In this document: in pieces, positions 14,188 through 22,019 of the stretch | Position numbering within the stretch: position 1 is the first letter of the stretch | Layout of the letters: each line of letters opens with the position of its first letter | Source of the DNA: Lentimicrobiaceae bacterium | GTDB lineage: Bacteria > Bacteroidota > Bacteroidia > Bacteroidales > SKPS01 | Length of the DNA: 22,680 nt | Assembly: GCA_007119395.1 (NCBI GenBank) | Contig: SKPS01000164.1 | Location: 1-22,680 of the forward strand | Reading direction: 5' to 3' | Made by a program: the position numbers and the translations under genes | The notes under the pieces: model-generated | What the model saw: only the letters and a program-made list of their open reading frames with translations | Databases searched by the model: none | Told to the model about the DNA's origin: nothing

Positions 14188-15708
14188 CTACTCTTCTGAT
14201 GGATCACTCTCTTCATAGCATGACATTATTCGGAACATCTCTTCTGCTCGGGCGGGGTTTTCTGAAGGTGCCAACAGACTAACCACCACGGTAACCAGTG
14301 TGGCGAGCGCAAAAGCCGGAACCAATTCATAGATGAATTCGCTCAGCACCGGCACCTGGTTCCAAATAATCACTGTAGCAGCACCTGTAATGGCGCCTGC
14401 GATCACCCCGGCTCTGGAGGTTTTTCGCCAGAAGAGGGCCAGAATGGTTGTGGGACCAAAAGCTGCCCCCAAGCCTGCCCAGGCAAAAAGGACCAGCCAA
14501 AACACGAGTTGCCCCGCGACCCAACCCAACACCACAGAGAGGATCACAATAACCAGAATCACCATCCGGCTGAGCCATACCAGTCGCTTCTGTGAGACCG
14601 GCTCCCCTTTCTTGATCAACTTCTCATAGATATCACGCACCACCGAGGAAGCAGCCACCAACAGTTGTGAATCAGCAGTAGACATAATGGCAGAGAAAAC
14701 GGATGCCACCACCAACCCAAACAGGATGGGGTGTAAGTGGTACCACGCCAGGGTAGGATAGAGGTTCTCTACGTCTCCTGCCGGCAGCCCTGCAACAGAG
14801 GGGAAGTAAGCCCTGCCCGCAAGCCCTATGAACAATGCTCCCACTGCCATCAATACATTGGCCACAGTACCCATCAGGGCCACAGAGCCAAAAGAGCCCC
14901 CCCTTCGCAACGACATATACCGGGCAATCACATGAGGGTTGCCCGGCGACCCAAGCCCAATGCCAAGAAACCCTATCATCATGCCGGCACTTAACGCCAT
15001 TGGGTTGAACAACACCCCATCATCCACCGCAGCAACAACTGAAACAAAGCTGCTCCATCCTCCCAAATCAATAATCGACTTCACAGGTAGCACAATCAGC
15101 GCCAATACAATGATAAATGCCTGAATGGTATCACTCAGGCTTACCGCCAGGAACCCACCCAACACCACATACAGCAAAATAATCACTGTGGTGATGATCA
15201 AGCCCCAGGTGTAGTCAAGGCCGAAGCTGGCCGAAAAAGCCTTTCCCCCTGCCACAAACTGAGCTGATACATAAGCGACCATAAACACCAGGATAATGGA
15301 AACCACCACCAGCCTGACATACCCCTTGGGGTCATGAAAACGCTCTGAAAAAAAATCGGGGAGGGTTATGCAATCGTACCGACCGGAAAAACGGCGCAGC
15401 CGTGAAGCATAGAACAGAAACAAAAACAACTCCACCACGATATATCCTACAGCAGCCCACAAGGCGGAGAGCCCCATGTGCCAGGCCATCCCGGTAAACC
15501 CCAACAGCAACCAGGCACTCCTGCCAGAAACCACCGCTGACATCGCCACAACCAAACCGCTCATCTTGCGCCCCCCAATGAAAAAGTTGCTTATCCCCTT
15601 CGAAGAAAACCGGCTTGCAATCACCCCAATCCCAAGCATCAACAAAATATAAAAAACGAAAGTCGCCAGTGCCTGATAACTCAATGTAAGCTCGGTGCTG
15701 TGTTCCAT
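14188..15708 (-). CDS. Sodium:solute symporter, PutP-like
   Basis: 506 residues from ATG 15708, with about 13 membrane segments. The N-terminal region has LGIGVIASRFSSKGISNFFIGGR and VVSGRSAWLLLGFTGMAW, the SSS-family signature that forms substrate and Na+ sites in helix 1-2. VAYVSAQFVAGGKAF, GGFLAVSLSDTIQAFII and FSAIMSTADSQLLVAASS are also conserved in the PutP branch. PutP transporters take up L-proline with Na+; the exact substrate here is an inference from resemblance. A TTG at 15735 would lengthen it by 9 codons, but a -7 box (15738-15745) lies immediately upstream of it, so ATG 15708 is preferred, with AGG just before it. Monocistronic. Confidence 0.9.
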   Translation of the reverse strand: MEHSTELTLSYQALATFVFYILLMLGIGVIASRFSSKGISNFFIGGRKMSGLVVAMSAVVSGRSAWLLLGFTGMAWHMGLSALWAAVGYIVVELFLFLFYASRLRRFSGRYDCITLPDFFSERFHDPKGYVRLVVVSIILVFMVAYVSAQFVAGGKAFSASFGLDYTWGLIITTVIILLYVVLGGFLAVSLSDTIQAFIIVLALIVLPVKSIIDLGGWSSFVSVVAAVDDGVLFNPMALSAGMMIGFLGIGLGSPGNPHVIARYMSLRRGGSFGSVALMGTVANVLMAVGALFIGLAGRAYFPSVAGLPAGDVENLYPTLAWYHLHPILFGLVVASVFSAIMSTADSQLLVAASSVVRDIYEKLIKKGEPVSQKRLVWLSRMVILVIVILSVVLGWVAGQLVFWLVLFAWAGLGAAFGPTTILALFWRKTSRAGVIAGAITGAATVIIWNQVPVLSEFIYELVPAFALATLVTVVVSLLAPSENPARAEEMFRIMSCYEESDPSEE

Positions 15709-15737
15709 CCTGATCAGTGGTTTTAGGTTACGCAAGG

Positions 15738-15745
15738 CAAAACTA
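15738..15745 (-). promoter_or_regulatory. -7 box for the symporter gene (TAGTTTTG)
   Basis: TAGTTTTG on the minus strand fits TAnnTTTG. TTG at 15766-15768 lies 20 bases upstream, a good -33 spacing. It is 30 bases before the chosen ATG. Confidence 0.5.
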
Positions 15746-15890
15746 AAGAAATTCTGCTCCAGTTACAATACCCTCCACCCATTACCGAAACCACAGTTTT
15801 GGTTAACACACATCGGCCACATGTGACTGGTGGAAGCCCCCACCGGCAGAACAACTCACCGGCAAAGAGTGTAGTTGTTAGATTTTATGG

Positions 15891-15898
15891 TACTTTTG
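15891..15898 (+). promoter_or_regulatory. Possible orphan -7 box (TACTTTTG)
   Basis: TACTTTTG fits TAnnTTTG and lies ~40 bp before the truncated hydrolase frame. It may be the promoter left behind when the 5' end of that gene was lost. No clear -33 element was seen. Confidence 0.3.
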
Positions 15899-15934
15899 TA
15901 TGTGTTCACACGAGATATTATAACCGAGAGTTGA

Positions 15935-16522
15935 GGTGATCCTTTTCTCTTCCATCTAAAGCCGCAATATGAACGTTTCCCGCACCACTTCCTGGATGGT
16001 CTTTATGCGCAAGTGATTCAGGATCACCCCGAAAAGGAGATCATCCTGATGGGGGATTCGGCAGGTGGAGGGTTGGCATTGGGATATGCTATGAAGATCA
16101 GTCGGGAAGAGGTGAAGCAACCTACACAGATCATCCTCTTCTCCCCCTGGCTCGATGTATCAATGTCCAACCCCGATGTGGCAAAATATGCCGATAGAGA
16201 CCCCATTCTCCATGTGAACAGCCTGAAGATAGCCGGTAAACAGTATGCCGGCGAACTTGACACTGCGCACTATTGGGTGAGTCCAATCTACGGCGATTTT
16301 TCACGCATCGGCAAGGTGGCGCTGTTCGCCGGCACACACGAGGTGATGGTGGCCGATGCCCGAAAGCTGTCCCGCATGCTCGCAGAGCAACATATTGGCT
16401 GCAACTATTACGAGTACCCCGGGTTGTTCCACGACTGGGTGTTGGCACCCTGGCTGAAAGAGACCCAACAGGCGATTCAGCAGGTGGTGGATCTTGTGGG
16501 GTCATCGATGGCAAAAGGGTGA
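15935..16522 (+). pseudogene. 5'-truncated alpha/beta hydrolase (HSL-type esterase) remnant
   Basis: Similarity to the alpha/beta hydrolase-3 (HSL) family begins abruptly at about 15956 (LKPQYERFPHHFLDG, the 'Y.lAPe..fP' strand). It continues through the nucleophile elbow GDSAGG, FSPWLDVSMSNPD, the acid-bearing GTHEVMVADARKL and FHDWVLAP with the catalytic His. The first ~130 residues expected, including the HGGG oxyanion motif, are absent. The frame has a stop (TGA 15932-15934), and the other two plus frames upstream do not encode them. The downstream GTG 16013 would make a 169-aa protein with GDSAGG almost at its N-terminus, which is not a functional fold. The remaining frame is intact, so the loss may be recent. 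A promoter-like box survives upstream. Confidence 0.75.
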
Positions 16523-16771
16523 GATGCCTTGCTTCGATAACGAAAATGAGATTGACATCCCCTATTCACCGTTATTAACTTCCCGAACTGATTTTCAGTT
16601 ATTCATGGTAATATTGTATGCAGGTATCTTAGGATGCTAATAACTAATTATTAACATTTGCCAGCAGCACATTAATCGCACTCATTTGTTTCATCATTTA
16701 CTGAAAAACTAAATGTGGGTTAGTCAGCCGATAAACGATACATAAATGATTAACATAATACCAGGATCTTG

Positions 16772-18169
16772 ATGAAAAGAAAAATTACACTGATTTGTAT
16801 TTCAGTTATGCTGATTTTGTCGGCTTCGGCACAGGATGGCACGCTGGATGGCTCCTTCAATGCATCTGCCTTTTTTGTGGGTACCGGACATGTGTATGAT
16901 TTTAAGATTCAGCCTGATGGGAAATATGTCCTTGGCGGCGGATTTGTCGTTATCGACGGAATGAATTTCACTACCGGGATTGCCCGGCTGGAATCTGACG
17001 GCTCAAAGGATCCCTCTTTCAATCTTGTATCGGTGGGAACCATTCGATCGGTGGATCTTCAGTCCGATGGAAAGATTCTGCTTGGCGGCATCTCTGGCCC
17101 CATGTTGTACCGGCTCAACAGTGATGGCACTGTTGATAACACTTTCGATCCGGGAACCGGAGCCAATGGTTTTGTATGGAAGGTTTTGTCATTGCCTGAC
17201 GGGAAGATTCTGACAGGTGGTGCCTTCACAGAGATCAACGGTACGCCGGTAACCCGTATTGCTCGCCTCAATGCCGATGGTTCGGTTGACAACACCTTCA
17301 ACACCGGTGGTGCAGGCTTCACCGGTGGCAGGGTAGTCGATATGGCGCTGCAGCCCGATGGTAAAATTTTGGTTACGGGGGATTTCAATATGTACAATGG
17401 TGTAGCCAGAAAAGGAGTTGCACGCCTCCACGCCGACGGCACCCTTGACAATACGTTTGATCCGGGCATGGGAACCCTCCCCGGTGGTGTTGAAGCGATT
17501 GTTCTGCAACCGGATGGAAAAATGATTATCGTGGGTGAGTTTACCTCATACGATGGGACCACCGCAAACCGGATCGCCAGGCTCAACATAGACGGTACCT
17601 TAGATGCGACCTTTACAGCCGGTTTCAGCAACCATGTGCAATATGCGCTGGCACTGCAACCCGATGGCAAGGTGCTGGTCGGAGGTGCGTCCACCTTGAT
17701 GGGGACTACGCAAACAGTGGCACGCCTTGTTCGTTTACTCCCCAGCGGAGCACTAGACACCCTCTTTAACCCCGGTGGCAATGGCCCCGATGCAAGAGTC
17801 TGGGCGGTTCAGGTGCAGCCCGATGGTAAAATCATGATGGCCGGCGAGTTCTCCAATTACAACGGCGTTGCAGCACCACGGTTTATCAGACTCAATGGCA
17901 CAGGTGACCCCAATATCGGAACTGAGACCCTCAATGCACTGCATACCAGCATCTATCCCAACCCGGCAAATCAGCAGATCAGCCTTAACAATGTCCCGAT
18001 AAATGCAGATGTCGCCATTCACGATCTGTCGGGGAGATTGCTGTTTACCACTCAAACCAACGCAACATCCCACACTGTAGATGTTTCATCACTGCCTAAT
18101 GGAGCCTATCTCCTGAGAATCCGTCATCAAAATTCCGTCTCTGCAAAGAAATTTGTGGTGTCGAGATAA
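16772..18169 (+). CDS. Secreted delta-60-repeat protein with T9SS type A sorting domain
   Basis: 465 residues. The signal peptide is MKRKITLICISVMLILSASAQ. The mature region (~22-375) consists of seven delta-60 repeats of ~50 residues, each with 'QPDGKIL.GG.F' followed by 'RLN.DGTLDNTF'. This is the Delta_60_rpt family, thought to fold as a beta-propeller. The C-terminal domain begins HTSIYPNPANQQ and ends SAKKFVVSR, a type A sorting tail. It is probably an exported surface or extracellular binding protein; no active site is visible. ATG 16772 was chosen over a TTG one codon upstream, and CCAGGATC upstream is a weak ribosome-binding match. The 249-bp upstream gap is AT-rich with no gene. The gene ends at a bidirectional terminator. 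Confidence 0.92.
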   Translation: MKRKITLICISVMLILSASAQDGTLDGSFNASAFFVGTGHVYDFKIQPDGKYVLGGGFVVIDGMNFTTGIARLESDGSKDPSFNLVSVGTIRSVDLQSDGKILLGGISGPMLYRLNSDGTVDNTFDPGTGANGFVWKVLSLPDGKILTGGAFTEINGTPVTRIARLNADGSVDNTFNTGGAGFTGGRVVDMALQPDGKILVTGDFNMYNGVARKGVARLHADGTLDNTFDPGMGTLPGGVEAIVLQPDGKMIIVGEFTSYDGTTANRIARLNIDGTLDATFTAGFSNHVQYALALQPDGKVLVGGASTLMGTTQTVARLVRLLPSGALDTLFNPGGNGPDARVWAVQVQPDGKIMMAGEFSNYNGVAAPRFIRLNGTGDPNIGTETLNALHTSIYPNPANQQISLNNVPINADVAIHDLSGRLLFTTQTNATSHTVDVSSLPNGAYLLRIRHQNSVSAKKFVVSR

Positions 18170-18241
18170 GAAATCAGGGGCCGTGAAACGACCCGTAGTT
18201 TGATACAAGAGCGTTGATCAGCCCTCTGATTTGCACAAAAA

Positions 18242-18275
18242 AAGCTCCCGCTAATGTGCGGGAGCTTCTGTTTTT
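18242..18275. terminator. Bidirectional intrinsic terminator
   Basis: AAGCTCCCGC (18242-18251) pairs perfectly with GCGGGAGCTT (18258-18267) around a 6-base loop. A run of A precedes it and TTTTT follows at 18271-18275. It sits between the convergent delta-60 and Hsp20 genes and can stop both. Confidence 0.92.
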
Positions 18276-18292
18276 CAAGGCCAGGCGTTTGG

Positions 18293-18724
18293 TTACTTGA
18301 TGCTGATCTGACGTGCCGGCTTGGTCTTGTGTGAGTCATGCTTCGGGATGGTAATGGAGAGAATACCGTTGTTGTATCCTGCAGCGATCTTGTCGCTGTT
18401 GGCGCTGTCGGGCAGTGTGAATGCCCTGGAAAATGAGTTGTATTTGTACTCGCAGCGCAACAGTTTCTTCTCCTCCTTCTCTTCGTGCTTCTCCTCACGC
18501 TCAACCGAAATGGTCAACACATTCTTGTCAAGGTCAATTTTAAAATCCTCTTTCTTGTAGCCGGGAGCAGCCAGCTCAATGTTGAACTCGTCGTTCCCTT
18601 CAGTGATGTTCACCGATGGCAGCGTACCCCTGTTGGTGTCGCCAAAGAATCCGGTGAAAAAATCATCATCAAAGATGGTGTTGAAAACCCTTGGGCTCAT
18701 GCCCCTGTGCCTTACTGGTAACAT
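18293..18724 (-). CDS. Small heat shock protein, Hsp20/alpha-crystallin family
   Basis: 143 residues, normal length. A short N-terminal arm (MLPVRHRG....FDDDFFTGFFG) precedes the alpha-crystallin domain (~35-130) with VNITEGNDEFNIELAAPGYKKEDF, LTISVEREEK and GILSITIPK. The C-terminal I-x-I motif is ISI in RQISIK. Known role: ATP-independent holdase that binds unfolding proteins in the cytoplasm. The start is supported by a strong AGGAGGAC at 18731-18738, 6 bases before the ATG, unusual among the genes here. A 9-bp inverted repeat lies ~170 bp upstream. The gene is separated from the Fe-S operon by 224 bp and has its own terminator. Confidence 0.95.
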   Translation of the reverse strand: MLPVRHRGMSPRVFNTIFDDDFFTGFFGDTNRGTLPSVNITEGNDEFNIELAAPGYKKEDFKIDLDKNVLTISVEREEKHEEKEEKKLLRCEYKYNSFSRAFTLPDSANSDKIAAGYNNGILSITIPKHDSHKTKPARQISIK

Positions 18725-18730
18725 AATTTT

Positions 18731-18738
18731 GTCCTCCT
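18731..18738 (-). promoter_or_regulatory. Strong Shine-Dalgarno of the hsp20 gene (AGGAGGAC)
   Basis: AGGAGGAC on the minus strand stands 6 bases before ATG 18724. Other genes in the window lack such a match, consistent with the weak Shine-Dalgarno use of Bacteroidota, so this one suggests unusually high translation. Confidence 0.75.
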
Positions 18739-18892
18739 ATCGTTTGGTTAAACTTTTTGTTTTTTTGTTCGACCAACCAATAGTCAAATCCTGTTCCATT
18801 ACAACAACAAGGGTGTGCCGGAAAAATCCAGGTATTTGACAATCAATTCAATATACGAAATGCAAGGCTATTTACCCATCATGTCATAATGG

Positions 18893-18921
18893 CATATTGT
18901 CGGTAAATGCATGACAATATG
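18893..18921. repeat. 9-bp inverted repeat between the Fe-S operon and hsp20
   Basis: CATATTGTC (18893-18901) and GACAATATG (18913-18921) are perfect complements with an 11-base spacer. It lies 28 bp after the CCG-protein stop and ~170 bp before hsp20. No T run follows on either strand, so an operator or mRNA 3'-end stem fits better than an intrinsic terminator. Confidence 0.6.
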
Positions 18922-18948
18922 GCGTGTTTTGCCGTATATAAGGGGAGG

Positions 18949-19758
18949 TTATGCTCCCTTTTGGAGTGCCATCACCACCAGTTCGGCCACGTCGAGGTTT
19001 TGCAGCTCTTCCTCTTTGTCTTTGTACTTGATGCCGTCGGTGAGCATGGTCATGCAGAAGGGGCACGATGACCCGATAATGGAGGCGCCTGTCTCCATTG
19101 CCTCTTCGGTGCGTTCGATAAACACCTCTTTGCCCCCTTTTTCAGCATCCTTGAACATCTGTGCACCGCCACCACCGCAGCAGAGTCCAAAGCTCCTGTT
19201 GCGCGGCATCTCTGCCATGGTGAGCCCAAGCGTCTCCATCACAAACCGTGGTGCATCGTAGATGTTATTCATCCGGCCCAGGTAGCAGGGATCGTGAAAG
19301 GTGGCGGTTTTGCCAGCCAGCTTCGACTTGTCAACTTTCAACATGCCATTGCGCAGTGCATCCGCCAGTAGTTCGGTGTAGTGAATCACCTCGTAGTGCC
19401 CGCCCAGGTCTGGATACTCGTGTTTAAACACATTGTAGCAGTGCGGACAAATCGTGATGATCTTTTTCACTTCATACATCTTGAAGGTTTCAATCACTAT
19501 CATCGCCTGCATCTGATACAGCATCTCGTTGCCTGCTCTTCTTGCCGGGTCACCGGTACAGGTCTCCTCCGTACCCAGTACTGCATAATCCACCTTCAGA
19601 TGGTTCAGCAGGGTGGCGAAAGCGCGCGTCACTTTCATATAACGGTAATCGATTGCACCGGCACACCCTACCCAAAACAGGTATTCGGGCTGCTTGCCAC
19701 TGGCTGCTAATTCAGCCATCACCGGGACTTTAATGCTCTCTTTTATTTCGCTACTCAT
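18949..19758 (-). CDS. CCG-domain Fe-S subunit (HdrB/DsrK-like) of a membrane oxidoreductase
   Basis: 269 residues with two CCG (DUF224) cysteine domains. The first has Cys32 (WVGC), Cys67 in ETCTGDPARRAGNE, and Cys104/Cys107 (CPHC). The second has Cys158 (HDPCYLGR), Cys193-Cys194 (CCGGGG), and Cys232/Cys235 (CPFC). In the first, the second cysteine of CCG is replaced by threonine. In HdrB-type proteins these domains hold a noncubane 4Fe-4S cluster that handles electron transfer. No membrane segment or signal peptide is present, so it is a cytoplasmic subunit docked on the membrane subunit encoded upstream. Together the two resemble the two halves of FadF-type ETF:quinone oxidoreductases. The 265 bp between the genes is almost wholly an octamer array. 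No ETF genes are in the window. Confidence 0.88.
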   Translation of the reverse strand: MSSEIKESIKVPVMAELAASGKQPEYLFWVGCAGAIDYRYMKVTRAFATLLNHLKVDYAVLGTEETCTGDPARRAGNEMLYQMQAMIVIETFKMYEVKKIITICPHCYNVFKHEYPDLGGHYEVIHYTELLADALRNGMLKVDKSKLAGKTATFHDPCYLGRMNNIYDAPRFVMETLGLTMAEMPRNRSFGLCCGGGGAQMFKDAEKGGKEVFIERTEEAMETGASIIGSSCPFCMTMLTDGIKYKDKEEELQNLDVAELVVMALQKGA

Positions 19759-19790
19759 TGTATATTTATATTATTGTTCTCTCTCTCTGA

Positions 19791-20023
19791 TCCTCACATT
19801 CCCACATCCTCACATCCTCACATCCCCACATCCTCACATTCCCACATCCTCACATTCCCACATCCTCACATCCTCACATTCCCACATCCTCACATCCTCA
19901 CATCCCCACATCCTCACATTCCCACATCCTCATATCCCCACATCCTCTCATCCTCACATCCCCACATCCCCACATTCCCCACATCCCCACATCCTCACAT
20001 CCTCACATCCTCACATCCTCACA
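19791..20023 (-). repeat. 29-copy 8-bp tandem array inside the Fe-S operon
   Basis: Plus-strand units are tcctcaca, tccccaca and ttcccaca (sense strand GTGAGGAT, GTGGGGAT, GTGGGAAT): 29 units in 233 bp, all 8 bp except one of 9. It starts at the stop codon of the membrane subunit gene and ends ~32 bp before the next start. The unit family is the same as at 7007-7086 and 8193-8242. Four C runs at 19960-19988 give G-quadruplex potential on the sense strand. Confidence 0.95.
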
Positions 20024-21313
20024 TCACCCCTCCGCCCATTTCATCCTGTCTTGCTGCGACACCTGCCAGGGGGCGCCGTTGTTTTCGATGTTGGCGAAGA
20101 TGGCGTTGAGCTGTGCCGGTGCGGCCGATTCCTCCATCACCAGGTACCGTCGCAGGTCGAGGATGAAGGTGGGCTGGTCGATGTTGAGGGGGCACTCTCT
20201 GGCGCAGGCGTTGCAGGTGGTGCAGGCCCAGATCTCCTCCGGAGTGATGTAGTCGCGGATAAGGGCTTTCTGGTCTGAATAGCCCTTCCCCTCTTTGAGG
20301 AGGTGTGGCCCCTTCTCGCGCATCCGGCGGCGGATATCGATCATCATCTTTCTGGGTGAAAGCTCCTTGCCGGTCATATTGGCCGGACAAACGGCTGAGC
20401 ACCTGCCGCATTGCGTACAGGCCAGGGAGTCGATATAGTTTTTCCAGGTGATGTCTTCGCCATCGAGGATCCCAAACCTTGAGGGGGGCTGCTCACCAGG
20501 GTCGGCAGCAGCAAAGGCTGTTTCGGGGTTCATCATCATACGCACCTCTTTGGTGATCTCCTCCATGGTGTACATTTTCCCCAGCGGACTGAGCCGGCTG
20601 AAGAAAACGTTGGGCACGGACATGAAGATGTGGAAATGTTTCGAGTAGGGGAGCACGTTGGCAAACACAAAGATGAGCACGATATGCACCCACCAGTTGA
20701 TGTCGTGCAGCAGGGTGATCCCTTTGGGCGACATTTCGGCAAACATCGGAGCAATCAGGGCACTCACCGGATAGGATCCCACGTAGTCTGGATGACCGGC
20801 AACGTAGAAGATGTTGAGTCCGGCCAGCGTGATCATCAGGATAAAAATGAAGGTGAGGGCAAAAAAGGCGTCAGCGTGGTTTATGGCACTGAGCTCCTTA
20901 CCATGCAACCTCCCGATATTGAGCCACGCCCTGCGGATGATAAATACCACCACGAAGACCGCAATCACATAGGCTGAAATATCACCGGCTGCCATCATAA
21001 AGTTGTAGAAGGGGCCCATGAATGCCAGGATCCGTTCCGTGCCCAGTACGCCATCAATCACCATCTCGATGCTTCCAAGCAGAATCACACAGAAGCCCCA
21101 GAAAACCAACGCATGCATAATCCCTGCGATCCGGTTCCGGAAGATACGCTCCTGAAAGATGGCGTTTACAATGGTGAGCTTAAACCGCTCTCCCAGCTCC
21201 TTCACCGGATAGGCCTTGCGGGTAAGCATCAGTATCCGGATCACACGTGAGGCCGACCAGGCAAAAATGGCAATGGTGATGACCAACAGTACAGTAAAAA
21301 TCGTTTGAGACAT
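20024..21313 (-). CDS. Membrane heme-b/Fe-S subunit (NarI-like plus HdrC-like) of an oxidoreductase
   Basis: 429 residues. The N-terminal half has five or six membrane segments with histidines suited to bind heme b (IMHALVFWGF, LLHDINWWVHI, YSKHFHIF), as in NarI/DsrM-like quinone-reactive subunits. The C-terminal half is cytoplasmic with two 4Fe-4S motifs: C299-x2-C302-x2-C305-x3-C309 (CTQCGRCSAVC) and C364-x2-C367-x2-C370-x3-C374 (CTTCNACAREC). Electrons would pass between a cytoplasmic donor, the partner CCG subunit, and menaquinone. Its length plus that of the partner (429 + 269) is close to the ~700 residues of single-chain FadF-type ETF:menaquinone oxidoreductases, so that role is the leading inference; a DsrMK-like role with another donor is possible. 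The TGA stop is the first bases of the octamer array. Confidence 0.88.
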   Translation of the reverse strand: MSQTIFTVLLVITIAIFAWSASRVIRILMLTRKAYPVKELGERFKLTIVNAIFQERIFRNRIAGIMHALVFWGFCVILLGSIEMVIDGVLGTERILAFMGPFYNFMMAAGDISAYVIAVFVVVFIIRRAWLNIGRLHGKELSAINHADAFFALTFIFILMITLAGLNIFYVAGHPDYVGSYPVSALIAPMFAEMSPKGITLLHDINWWVHIVLIFVFANVLPYSKHFHIFMSVPNVFFSRLSPLGKMYTMEEITKEVRMMMNPETAFAAADPGEQPPSRFGILDGEDITWKNYIDSLACTQCGRCSAVCPANMTGKELSPRKMMIDIRRRMREKGPHLLKEGKGYSDQKALIRDYITPEEIWACTTCNACARECPLNIDQPTFILDLRRYLVMEESAAPAQLNAIFANIENNGAPWQVSQQDRMKWAEG

Positions 21314-21405
21314 AGCTGTTTCAGATTATTTCTCGTTGAATATCAATTCTATAAGCGGCATCAAATAAACACATGAACAAAACGCCGCACTAATTTGTTA
21401 CGGGG

Positions 21406-21413
21406 CAAATGTA
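21406..21413 (-). promoter_or_regulatory. -7 box for the Fe-S operon (TACATTTG)
   Basis: TACATTTG on the minus strand fits TAnnTTTG and lies ~93 bases before ATG 21313, implying a leader of ~85 bases. No clear -33 element was seen. Confidence 0.5.
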
Positions 21414-21550
21414 CTACCTTTTTTTGGCTTTTTGCTTTTGATGACTTGCGGCTGAGTGGCTAAAATGCAAACTGCCTGCAACAAATCGCCAAAATCACTA
21501 TCTTCGCCAATGCAATTGTTCAATGTCAATGCGTTAACAAACACACTATC

Positions 21551-21997
21551 ATGGAATCTATAGAGCGTGAAACAATGGAGGATCAGTCGTTAATACTAAA
21601 CGAGCGTGGGCAGATCGCCTTGCGGCGTGCAGGCTATTGGGGGCGGTTTATGTCTGTGCTTGGTTTTATTAGTGCCGTCTTAATGATTATTCTGGGGTTG
21701 TTTATGTTCCTTGCCGGCTCGATAGATTTTGGCGATGGTGCGGGGATTCCCTACCCAGTGGTCGGTGGCATTTACCTGGCAATCGGCATCATCCAATTTG
21801 TGGCGTCACTGCTTTTATGGCAGTTCTCCGATAAGGTGGATCTGGCCATAAAAACGGAAGACACGCAATTGTTGGGAGATGGACTGCAAAAACTCATGGT
21901 GCTCTTCAGGTTTCTGGTTCTGACAACCGTCATATCGATTGCATTGTTCGTTTTATCCCTTTTTGCAACCATCTTGTTGACCATGCTTAGTTTATAA
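21551..21997 (+). CDS. Small membrane protein, DUF5362-like
   Basis: 148 residues. The N-terminal ~25 residues are polar. Four hydrophobic stretches follow, around MSVLGFISAVLMIILGLFMF, VVGGIYLAIGIIQFVASLLL, LMVLFRFLVLTTVISIALFV and the end of the protein. The pattern 'LRRAGYWGRFMSVLGFI' and the overall four-segment shape fit DUF5362, a family of unknown function found in Bacteroidota. The assignment rests on memory of the family and is moderate. The start at 21551 is the first ATG. The esterase lipoprotein gene begins 22 bp after its stop, so the two may be co-transcribed. Confidence 0.8.
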   Translation: MESIERETMEDQSLILNERGQIALRRAGYWGRFMSVLGFISAVLMIILGLFMFLAGSIDFGDGAGIPYPVVGGIYLAIGIIQFVASLLLWQFSDKVDLAIKTEDTQLLGDGLQKLMVLFRFLVLTTVISIALFVLSLFATILLTMLSL

Positions 21998-22019
21998 CCG
22001 GACAAAAATATCACATACT

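Noticed and set aside
16013..16522. A complete 169-residue hydrolase gene starting at GTG 16013
   Set aside because: GDSAGG would fall at about residue 14 and the oxyanion-hole region would be missing, while recognisable family sequence continues upstream of the GTG.
16523..16771. TAACATTTG at about 16652-16660 as a promoter for the delta-60 gene
   Set aside because: It has one extra base relative to TAnnTTTG and is more than 100 bp from the start; not strong enough to list.
19791..20023. CRISPR array
   Set aside because: Units are contiguous 8-bp repeats with no spacers, and no cas genes are nearby.
19694..20278. A long plus-strand ORF across the octamer array, encoding repeated Ser-His-Pro-His-Ile-type octapeptides
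   Set aside because: An 8-bp repeat gives an 8-residue repeat in every frame and happens to lack stops; the ORF overlaps two good minus-strand genes and has no start context or homologue-like sequence outside the array.
18949..21313. Respiratory nitrate reductase gamma subunit or methanogen heterodisulfide reductase
   Set aside because: No NarGHJ or HdrA genes are present, and the membrane protein carries fused 4Fe-4S motifs not found in NarI; a FadF/DsrMK-like assignment fits better.
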